Shown: piece after piece, positions 31,001 to 40,160 of the stretch | Position numbering within the stretch: the stretch's first letter is position 1 | Layout of the letters: the number at the start of each line of letters is the position of its first letter | From: Stichopus chloronotus | Taxonomy: Eukaryota; Echinodermata; Holothuroidea; Aspidochirotida; Stichopodidae | Assembly: GCA_021234535.1 (NCBI GenBank) | Contig: CM037849.1 | Coordinates: 1-64,000 of the forward strand | Direction: 5' to 3' | DNA: 64,000 nt | Made by a program: the position numbers and the translations under genes | Notes under the pieces: model-generated | Told to the model about the DNA's origin: nothing | What the model saw: the letters and a program-made list of their open reading frames with translations, nothing else | Databases searched by the model: none

Positions 31001-34000
31001 TATTCACCAGCTCACATTGATATTCTACAGTACAGACCATGTCCATATTTCAAGGCAGTGTGTGTTGCTGGTAAAGCAGAAGTTTGTGATGCCTGCATCC
31101 ACTACTTTCTATATGGCTCCAGCGTGGCTATAGTGAAAGGTCCTACGAGCAATGTTTGTGAGGGTGGCCTCACCTAGAATGGCCTTCAGAGAGGGCCGCA
31201 GTTTGTTCCAAACGTTCTTGAAACATGAGACAAACCACCGTCTTCCCTAACCAATCTGCAAAGAGCACTTCATGGAAAACGAAGGTGAGGCACTGGCTGG
31301 GTCGGTTAGGAGCACCACGACGTCTTGCAGGATGCGATGTGAGGACCGTTAAGTTGGAGAAACTCATCCCGTGACTGCCCCAATTTTTCGTGCTTACACC
31401 TACAGGAATTGATAAAAGCAAGATGAGAAGCAGCTCTGCAAATGATGCACAATGCAAGGGGGAAAAAAAATACTTTTGGAAAAGGACTCAAAAGGCACAT
31501 TGTTATTGAGAACCAAGTTATAAAAAACTAAATGAAATTTAGTCATAACTTTAGGCATGTTCATTTACTTTATACATATTTATGTAATAGTGTATTGAAC
31601 AAGGGCATCTGGTTCTAAAGTTAGCACAAGAGATTTTGCAACCCTCTTTGAGAGCAATTTGATCAGCTTTGCAATGTTATCCATGAACAACCCTCTACTA
31701 GTACAACTGGAGCTTTCTCTACTTTAACCAATGAACAACCCTATACAAGTACAACTGCAGCTTGCTCTATACTAGTACTAATGAGCAACCCTCTACTGGT
31801 ACAACAGTAGCTTTCTCTACGTTAACCATTGAACATACCTATACTAAAACAACTGCAGCTTGCTCTACACTAGTACAACTGCAGCTTGCTCTACGTTCTA
31901 ATGAGCAACCCTCTACTGGTACAACAGTAGCTTTCTCTACATTAACCATTGAACATACCTATACTAAAACAACTGCAGCTTGCTCTACACTAGTACAACT
32001 GCAGCTTGCTCTATGTAAACCAATGAACAACCCTCTACTGGTACAACTGCAGCTTGCTCCACGTTAACCAATAAACAACCCTATACAAGAACAACTGCAG
32101 CTTGCTCTATACTGTACTAGTACAACTGCAGCTTGCTCTATACTAGTGCAACTACAGCTTGCACTACATTTTGCTCTATGTTAACCAATTGATAATCTAG
32201 CGCCAAATTTTGTGGTTTTTAGGTACGTACACAACTCACTCACATGACACAGTGCTTTCCTAAGGTGCTTGCATATATGCTCTAGCAGGCTAATATCTCA
32301 ACCCTATGTGCATGTAACATTCATGACACTGAGGTCTATTACATCACAATGAACTTTTGCACTGTAGCTCTTACTAGTATGTACAGTGTTTAGTGGTTAG
32401 GTCCAAAACGGCACACTGTTAATCTTCACCTGACAGCCAAACTGCTTTGACAAACACTATTAGCTATATGTTAACAGAAAACCACCATGTAAATTCTTAA
32501 ATTTTCCTCAATATTAAAAAATATATAAAAATTTTCAACCATGACTCGACAACTCCAGTCCCGTACTATTCCCCCCCCCGGACAGTTTCCCTGCGCAAAA
32601 TTTCCCCTTGTAAAACCAACCCAACCTGAGTAATTCCCATCTCAATGAATTCCAAGTGGGACAACTCCCCTCTGACAATTCCTTCATGAAAAGGATAAGT
32701 GTTAGAGAAACTACCAGGGGGAATTGATGGGGGGTGTCTGGGAACTGCCTTAATGACTTTTAAACAGTTGCATTGTGTTGGAGCTCACGCTACCTGCACA
32801 CTGAACTGACCAGACACAATAAGATGGACATTTTCGTACTCAATCCATTTAGGGGCCACCATTTTGACATCCTGTACAGTCACCTGATCAAAAAATTCAA
32901 CAGGCCTTTTCATTTAAGGCAAACTATAGCATGGCAGTGCCTAAACTCACCTAAATTGAAGTTGAGGCTAGTCATTTACTGCTCACCTTGATTGTCAAAA
33001 AAGGTCATCTACCAGAGTCTGATTAGCTTTCTATTGCATGTAACATCAGTAAAAATTATGAAGACAGTTTGCCATAGCAGCTCTTAGAAGAGCAGTTGTG
33101 TAATCCCCTTCGATTTTCAGATGTACACGTAAGGGCCTGATACAATCTCACTGGCTATGGAATGCCAGTCTCGTAGCAGTCGATTGGGTGACAGGGGTCA
33201 AACTGGACACACATGACCCAACTCATAACACAAACATTTTACGACTTTGAACAAAATACCAAGTTTGTTTTTGATATGTATGCCCGATTTCACTAAAACT
33301 GTTAAAAACTGTTGCGAGTCTGGTCACAAGCAAAGTTTGCACCACACAGCACAGACGTCATTCACATAATCTTCGAAACAGGTGTTGATATGTACTGCTC
33401 ATTTAACGTACATACTGTACCCTACACCTGCAAGCAAGTACACATGTATCTCATCTACAGTAAGATCCAAGGTGACGATATATGTCAGTCATACTTCATG
33501 TTTGAAAAAACATTTGACTGAAAGAACATGAATAGTTACAACATAAAGTAAAAGAAGTACTGAGTGTTACCAGGTGAAATTGACAATGTTGGCATAATGA
33601 ATTTTAATACAATAATCTGCAGGCAAATCAAGTCGCAATCCAAGGGATAGTTGGCAAACATTAGTATTACGTATGTAGTTAGCTGGTGCATGATAACAGA
33701 TGTCCGTTGTCCGGGCAACCAGTCGCATACATGCACTTTTGTTGCTTTCCAGTTTGGTCAGGGCAGTGTGCAAAACTTCAGTCTCAGCTGTTTTACGTCA
33801 AGTTTGAAAGGTTTCTGGGGTGAAAGCAATGGCATCAAAAACATTTTGTTCTGAGAAACAGGAAGTCTGTACTATTCCTGCTTCAAGGTAGAATTCTAAC
33901 ATCACTACTTATTAAACCTTTAAAACTCACCATCAAACCTTTCCTTTTTAAATCTTGTTTCAAATTCTGGGCTAACCTTACGTCTGCAGGATCATAGATG

Positions 34001-37000
34001 ACATAGACGCTGTCAGGTTTGGGCCGTTGGCCTCTGGCTCTGAGATGCCAACTCTCGGCTTGTTTCTGTTCTTTCTCCAAGATGGAGACAATCTGTTGTA
34101 GCAGCTTCTTGCGGACTACCTTGCTATCGACACTAAGATGTTCCAGCATGTCTTGATCCATCACGGACATCAGCAGGAAACCATCCATGAACGCCTCCGC
34201 GAAGCTCTGCCGGTAGAACTCCCTGATCCCCAGATCAAAAAGCCAGCTCTGGAGGTCATTGGCCGTCCAGCGGCAGAGGTTCTTTGTCTTGTAGTGGTCT
34301 GTGAAGTCATCTTCCCTGACCGGGGGTACGAAAGGGGCATTGACCACGGCGAAGGACTCCACCTTGGTCATGAGGCTGCCGATGACGATAGATGCCTTCT
34401 CTGGCAGGCTGAGCCTGTGAAAGGCAGGTAAGGCAAGATTGACACAGTCCTCAGTCAAGCTGAAAAACTGCTTGTTTAACTCCACTGCCTCGAAGAAAAC
34501 TAAAAACACTTTGGGTGGGTTGATCGCTCTCTGTCGTTCCAAGAGTATTCTCAGTTCGTAAACAGAGACCGGACAATGGAAGTAACTTTCCGTCAAGATG
34601 CAGATTGCAGCCCGACACTTTTCTGCCATCTCCATCCTTTGAGAAAACCAGGTCGCCGAGTTGAGATTCTGCTCATCCTTGTCGAACCACACGTCCTCTG
34701 CCAGATTGTTCTCCTTAAACTGCCGGACGGTCTCACAGACAAAACGTCTCTCGACGAAACCGCCATCTGGAGAGTACGAGATGAAGATGGTTTTCCTCGA
34801 CTTTCTTGTCCCAGTTTTGACCCCTGGCTGCTCTGAACTCTTGGAGTGAGAACTGGCTTGTCTCTCACCTCCATTATTTGAGCCCTTCTGCTCTGGAGTT
34901 TGACCCTTGACTTCTTCCTCCACGCCGCCGTCATTTTGTCGACCAGTGTCTATGTTTACATTGACAGACACAACATGGTTGAGTAACCCATTGTCTCCAC
35001 CGTCTTCCAGGGGTCTCTCTTCATTAGCCTCGACTGCATCTTATGAAAGAATTTAAGAAACAATCGTTTGTTGTCTAGTTGATTGTTGATTTACTGTAGA
35101 TACAAGCTTGTCTTAGATTCTGGATAGGGCATACATGAGTATCCTACAGTTTAGTACAGAACTTACATAACTTACAGTACTTGGTATGAAGATACATAAA
35201 CAGTACCAATTTCCCCTGTGGCCCACCCCTTACATCTACAGTAGGCCCCTCAATGCCCTACAAACTACACCCTGGAAATGGATTTCAATATATTGTGAAT
35301 ATATATGCAACAGTATATACTGCCACTATATAGGAATAATAAGGCACCTTCTTGAACTGACAAACTAGCAACTCAAAACCAACCAACCATATAAATTTCT
35401 ACATTTCTACCATTTCTCAAGCAATATATATGGTAACTATACAGTACATGGACTGTAGATCACCATCATCGTCGTCATCACCATCATCAAAACGCCATCA
35501 TTGTCAAAAAAAAAAAGAAGACAGATCTTCAGCTGGCTCTTATGGATCAGCAAACCAACCCTCAAACATCAGCACTGAACTCAAGGATTACAAAACAGAC
35601 AAGAGTCACCCACACGTATGCTCAATTTCACCTTCGGAATATTGGAAAGTTGGACCCTGCTTTTTGTGCTGAAAGTGCATTCTTTTGTGACATCTCATAT
35701 TGACATGGCCCCTGGATTGCCATACTGGCTTGCAAAGGAACCACTCCATAAACTGACAATGTATTCATAACAATGTGGCAAAAATTGTTACTCTTTCCAA
35801 GAATATGTAACGTTACTCCAATGTTTAATTTACTTTAGTTTAGGCCTCACCGCTAGCTGTATGTCAGATCTAAAACCTAGTCATAGACTCTGACTCGAGT
35901 GGACTCAAGTCGCCTTGTTTAATGACTTGACTTGGACTTGAGTCACTAGCTGACTAGCATACAGTAAATAACTCAACTTGGACCAGAGTCATAACGTCAA
36001 TGACTCGAGTCAGCGACCACACTGACTTGACCCCAAAATTTTGGTGTTTGACTCGAGCTAAAATTTCAGCTCGCTGCTCTCTTTTTCACTATTTGTTGTT
36101 GGCAACTTGGGTTTGACACTGCTAACTTGCAGCTGTGATGGACAGTTTTCTAATTCCCTATTCATGATAGTAGTTCAGCTCTGTGTTTCACTCATGTCAT
36201 CCACCACATAGGAACCACAAACAGTGTTTCACCAAGCATGATGGGAAAGTAGAGTTAAAAGCTTGCCTTGTTGCCGTTTGAAAACTGTTAAAAAAAGGTG
36301 ATAACACTATCATTTATAGTCTAAGTTTCTCAATGACTTTTTTTTAATGGTTGTCTGAACTTTACTGATCATTTTGAACTATATTCTACTGTATGATGAT
36401 TAATGATGGACAAGTGATGGAACATGATTGACAAGTATTTATGTTTTGACCTCATAATGAAATAAAACCTTAAACGGCAATAGCAGTCCGCCACAAGAGC
36501 TACAGTAATTTCATCTTCTTATTGGCTCTTCCAAGTACTTTTCATCATACAAACTTCAGGATAGAATATTGCATCCAGGGAAAAGTAAGTTTGGCTACTA
36601 CACTAAATCCAGTCTGCTTGTCAGCATTTTCCCTTTAGGATTTACTTTTGAAAGACAGAAATTTTTGATTTTCTGAGAGTAAATTTGTCAGAACATCAGT
36701 GTGGTCTTCTTTCATCTTTTTTACATGAAAGATGTGTTTCATATATTTATCCATGCAATTTTACTTATTACTTGCATATTTTGCAATTGTAAATAGTAGT
36801 TTGTAGGAAATACAGTCACATGAGATGGAGAACATGCACTTTCTGTTCAGCTGGTCTGTATTTTTTTTTGATGGGGGGGGAGCAGGATTGGAAAACCTTG
36901 CGAACCTGTCGAACCTGGTTCACGGGAAATCGGCGACGCTCGCGGGAAATCCTGCGTGTCGGGACACATTTTTTTTGTAAATGAAAAACGGGAAAAAAAC

Positions 37001-40000
37001 GGAAAATCTTCAGAGAAACAAAATTAATGAGGGAGAACAGCGAAAATGCTGTTAAACAAATATTAAAAGAAGCTCTGTTGATCACTATTGCTTACGACAC
37101 GCACATAGGCAAATAGCGCATGTTACCTCTATGCCAATAAACCACAATGTCCAGTATATCCCCCACGATCACCCAAGTAACCAGAAATTATCGCCAGTTT
37201 ACTTTTAGGCCCACTTCAGCAGCCCTACACACCCTATGAACTACAGTGCCCAAGGATGATTCGAGCAGAGCTTGTGCACAATTTCATCTCTGTCAGTGTC
37301 AGTGGTTTTTTTTTTCTCCAAACTCCGCACAAGATTCCCTGTGCAATTAATGTGAACGAGTGCTTTCATACAGTAGGTACGTATATAGACAGCATACATA
37401 CAGTACATAGCGGCGCAACAGAACCACACAGCATGACTTGACCTTTGTACCTTCTTTACGTTTACAGTCCTACACACAGATGCAATGGTAGCGCCAAAAA
37501 CCATTCTGGAAAAGCTAACGTTACACGCAGTAAAAAAATTGCCTCGATTAAACCATTTTGAAATATGGGGGACGACTTTTATTCTTAACTTTTTTTTGGC
37601 TGCAAGTTTCTGCTGCCTGTTAATGGTCGCAGTTATCAGGGATGAAAAAGTTCCTTACAAATGTCGTAGCTACAGTAGCTGCAACAGGTGGCTGAATTTG
37701 AGTATTATGAATGCGATATCCATTTTGGGACAGGTGTTCACATTTTTGCAGTAAAAAACTTTTCTTGGAAACTTGCCAGGATTTTTTTACGGCAAACTCG
37801 CAGAGCTGTTTGTAAGTAGCACAACGTAGTAGTTGACAGTGTATAGTGGTTTATGATCAAGACATTCTAGGCCCATTGCGTATCTATTTAGCGCAATATC
37901 AGGCTCAAGTTTTACTCGTTTCTGACATTTTGTAAGTGACACTTCTTCACATTTAAAAAGGTACCGTATATTGCAACAACGCAAATAGCCTAACATTAAG
38001 CGTTCGTGATTGATTTTTCAAATATTGTTTCGAGTTTTCAGTTACATTTTTTTGTGCTCAGCTGCACAATTTTACCCCTTCGATGTGCAAGGAACCCCAA
38101 TTTTCCGGGAACTTGCCCCCGAACCCCCACCAGGGGTTTTACCCCTACACAAATGTCAGCGTGAAATTGGTGGATTTTCTGCTGTGTTCGCTGGAAATTC
38201 AGCAAGGTTTTCCAACCATGGGGGGGGAGTTTAAATTCCTACTAATACTTAGTGAAGTTTCTTTTAAACAAATCACATCTTAACTACTACGTACAGTACT
38301 TAACCCATGAATCTCACAACCAGTTGGGTCTTCACTGTCCAAAGATTTAAACTTAACTACAGATATAAACTGCCACTAATATGTATTGCTACAATTTTGG
38401 AGTCAAATTTAGAATCTGTGACCACAACGAGGGTATCAGACAACTAAAATAGTGACTATAGTGCTCTACTTTTTTAAGATAAGTCTTTTGATTGTTTTCA
38501 AAGATTTTTTTTTTTTTTTTCACTTCCTATCTAACAAAGTTGCAGACATCCTGTGGGGAGAAACAACAGAAGATAAACCTGCGAAAGGAAAGAGGGTGGC
38601 AGAGGATTTGAACCAACATGGGTAGAGTAACAGTCGCATAACAGTCCTATTCCTAACCCACTATGCTAGGAGAGAGAATTCAGCTAATGGGTGTTCAAAT
38701 TTATGCAATACATCCCCATCCCCTAACCCTGTAATACATACACCCTAACCATATAGTATGCATACACTATTGCTGGCAGTACAGTACATGCACCAAACTT
38801 CGCGCTCTGCCAAACTTCTCGTGCCTCTGAAAAATAAGCCTGAAAATGCAATGGGCTATGCAGCTTGACAAAGTTTTGACTATCAGACAGGTCTTGTAAT
38901 GACTTAACCTAATGCTGGAATACTGTTTATTTAATCTCCCTTGCCTGATTAGTCAACTTTAAGGTACTACATTTACACAGGAGGGGTAGGCTAGGCTTAA
39001 AGCATCTTATTCCCTGTTGCCAGCTAACGTTACAACTTTCCAAACCATGATTTCGACCACTCACTGGTCTTGTTCATGACCGTTTTGGTTGCCAACTTGT
39101 TCACAGGTAATTGCTATAAGTTTAATACCCTTAGGATTTGTTCAAAACGACACTCTTCGTGTAATGATTGTCATGCTAACATGCACAAAGTTCGGCACGA
39201 TTACATCATATCGTTAACCCAAGTTGGTTAAGATAAGGGGTTTCAAGGTGTAATTCTTACCAAATAAAGTCAAATTATATTACAAAGGAATTTCAGACTT
39301 ACTTTAAACAAAATTTTGGATTTTGAATTTCCAGCAGCTAGCAATTCCAAGGTTTTTATGTTAGATGCGAGAAGTTCTATACACACATACTACAACCAGT
39401 GCTCATTCAAGCATATCATGGGATATTGTGTGTGACTGTGAGATGTGACATGTGTGCGTGTGATCACGGATTCTAAGTTCGAGCCCACTTTTTTTATTTT
39501 TCTCGACCAGCAAAGCCCACATAGGCCTAGCGCCTAAATTGAAAAATTTGCAGCTTCATACCCCTGCATTAGCATTTTGCCAATGAACCTGACTTGATCA
39601 ATGATAAGTAGGCCCCCCTGCTGACTCGAAAAGACTTGTCCATTTATGTAAACTGACTTTACAACTAGTAGTGCTGACTCAACTTACTCCATCTGTAATG
39701 TGTATCGTACGTCTCGACTCAACTTGTGACTAGGGCCCAAGCAAGTTGACTCGGTACAACTCTGAGCCTAGGACAGGCTTAGGAAGACCTAGGATAGAAT
39801 AAACTAAGTTAGACTTAAAAGCAACACAAATGAACTAGGAAAAGCCTAGCCCTAGCATCCACTAACCCAAAGCCTTAGTCTCTTACATTGTACAGAGGGC
39901 CTTGGGAAGATTAGCTCTGGCTAACAGAGTCTTACTCTCTTTTTATAAAGTTTAAATAAATAAAATAAAATAAATTAGAAATTAGGCAAGTTCTTCCTAG

Positions 40001-40160
40001 CCTAGCTGCTACCTAACGCCTAATAAAGAGACCCAGCTTTATGTCGACGTTAAATTTGGGATCAATTCTTTTGGGAAAATCGTAACCAATGTTTTTGCCT
40101 ACGTTGTTTGGTTTCAGGCTCCAAGGAGCCGGAGACAGGTTCGCTGGCATCAGGTTCCAT
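27522..40160 (-). CDS. TIR-SAM-TIR-TIR gene, 3' half disrupted
   Basis: Minus-strand gene assembled by splice phase. Proposed exons are 40160-40103 (tentative start), 35039-33931, 31399-31174, 30452-30276 and 28044-27522. The encoded order is an acidic/Ser-rich N-terminus, TIR1, SAM, TIR2, a linker and TIR3. TIR domains are flavodoxin-like folds that scaffold innate-immune signalling or cleave NAD+, and SAM domains oligomerise. The human SARM1 order (ARM-SAM-SAM-TIR) is different, so this is not a SARM1 orthologue. Phases match across the junctions (1/1, 0/0 and 1/1). The second exon is intact over 369 codons. The last three exons carry an in-frame TGA and about five indels. Either the C-terminal half is a decaying pseudogene portion or the assembly has consensus errors there. 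If spliced as shown, translation ends shortly after the first TIR2 strand. Confidence 0.7.
28045..30275 (-). other. Intron 4 of the TIR/SAM gene
   Basis: Donor CAG|GTGAGA at 30276/30275 and acceptor GGACCAG at 28045. The intron interrupts a Gly codon (G|GT) in phase 1 on both sides. No internal gene or mobile element recognised. Confidence 0.6.
30276..30452 (-). pseudogene. Linker exon with in-frame TGA
   Basis: A 177-bp exon between acceptor TTTTTTCACAG and donor CAG|GTGAGA. Phase 1 on both sides fixes the reading frame. It starts ESMAIDFESKMYNESIDILE and continues KNGTQASSLEQKLCEQDDGG to the splice site. Within this frame the codon on plus-strand bases 30370-30372 reads TGA, with coding-like sequence on both sides in the same frame, so it is a substitution-type nonsense and not a frameshift. 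The longer open reading frame in another phase (with ILRVRCTTKAST) is a shadow, because it does not match the flanking exon phases. Confidence 0.65.
30453..31173 (-). other. Intron 3 of the TIR/SAM gene
   Basis: Donor CTAG|GTGAGG and acceptor TTTTTTCACAG, phase 1. Contains a poly(A) run near 30680-30694. The plus-strand 129-codon frame at 30788-31177 lies inside it and has no recognisable domain. Confidence 0.55.
31174..31399 (-). pseudogene. TIR2 exon with several compensating indels
   Basis: Acceptor ATTCCTGTAG and donor CTAG|GTGAGG. The total length is 226 nt, as expected for phase 0 in and phase 1 out, yet no single frame is open. TIR-like segments alternate between two frames: VSTKNWGSHGMSFSNLTVLT, then DVVVLLTDPASASPSF, then EVLFADWLGKTVVCLMF, then FKNVWNKLRPSLKAILG. 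The switches fall at short repeats: GTGT at 31396-31399, AA at 31325-31326, TTTT at 31276-31279 and TTT at 31221-31223. They are consistent with +2, +1, -1 and +1 changes. The position of each indel is an inference from where one TIR-like frame gives way to the other. Confidence 0.65.
31400..33930 (-). other. Intron 2 of the TIR/SAM gene
   Basis: Donor ATG|GTGAGT (33931/33930) is a near-consensus site after a phase-0 Met codon. The acceptor is at 31400-31402. The intron contains the ~43-bp tandem repeat at 31677-32185. No gene inside is supported. Confidence 0.55.
31677..32185. repeat. ~43-bp imperfect minisatellite
   Basis: About ten to twelve units built from AATGAACAACCCTCTACT, GTACAACTGCAGC and TTGCTCTAC. 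A longer block of roughly 130 bp is duplicated nearly exactly (31780-31910 and 31900-32030). It includes CTGCAG and CTAGTAC sites in each unit. Confidence 0.9.
33931..35039 (-). CDS. TIR1-SAM exon (intact) with start of TIR2
   Basis: A 1109-bp exon, two bases plus 369 codons, uninterrupted. Exon residues 1-80 are Gln/Ser/Glu-rich and probably disordered. TIR1 spans about 82-235, opening KTIFISYSPDGGFVERRFV, with VWFDKDEQ near the BB-loop position and CRAAICILTESYF and PPKVFLVFF as later strands. A SAM domain spans about 255-325 (CRWTANDLQSWLFDLGI to LLQQIVSILEKE). TIR2 starts at about 341 with DSVYVIYDPADVRLAQNLKQ and is cut by the donor after GLM. Past the donor the frame stays open 15 codons to a stop at about 33884. 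Intron retention would therefore give a TIR-SAM protein without TIR2/3. The acceptor CTTTCATAAG at 35040 is acceptable but not strong. Confidence 0.85.
35880..36065. repeat. GACTCGAGTC-family repeat
   Basis: Dense GACTCGAGT, GACTTGACTTGG and TGACTCGAGTCAG words in both orientations. The same word family recurs at 39590-39765, 49141-49325 and 51225-51310, which suggests a dispersed repeat family and not a single local array. Confidence 0.6.
38600..38672 (-). repeat. tRNA-derived SINE-like segment
   Basis: On the minus strand, TAGCATAGTGGGTTAGGA (resembling a tRNA A box) is followed about 45 bp later by GGTTCAAATCC (B box). The spacing is typical of a tRNA or tRNA-SINE head. A clean cloverleaf with a paired acceptor stem is not apparent, so a SINE remnant is favoured over a functional tRNA. 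Confidence 0.45.
39590..39765. repeat. GACTCGA/GACTTG repeat cluster
   Basis: Diverged member of the GAGTC word family: CTGACTCGAAAAGACTTG, GCTGACTCAACTTAC, CTCGACTCAACTTGTGAC and TTGACTCGGTAC recur within 175 bp. Confidence 0.5.
40103..40160 (-). CDS. Tentative first coding exon of the TIR/SAM gene
   Basis: On the minus strand an ATG at 40160 opens MEPDASEPVSGSLEPETKQ, an acidic Ser/Pro-rich peptide resembling the low-complexity start of the next exon. It ends at a possible donor (C|GTAGGC) in phase 1, which is the phase the 35039 exon needs (C|AT, His). The donor is weak and the intron would be 5 kb, so a transcript is required to confirm this. Other start exons are possible. Confidence 0.35.

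Larger units (their letters stand above)
35040..40102 (-). other. Putative intron 1 of the TIR/SAM gene
   Basis: A 5-kb stretch between the proposed first coding exon and the TIR1-SAM exon. It contains two clusters of GACTCGAGTC-like repeats (35880-36065, 39590-39765) and a tRNA-SINE-like segment at 38600-38672. No supported gene inside. Confidence 0.35.

Noticed and set aside
30788..31177. 129-codon plus-strand frame inside TIR gene intron 3
   Set aside because: No recognisable domain, and antisense to a well-phased gene.
38600..38672. Functional tRNA gene
   Set aside because: A- and B-box-like words are present but no paired acceptor stem or clear anticodon loop was found. A SINE remnant is more likely.
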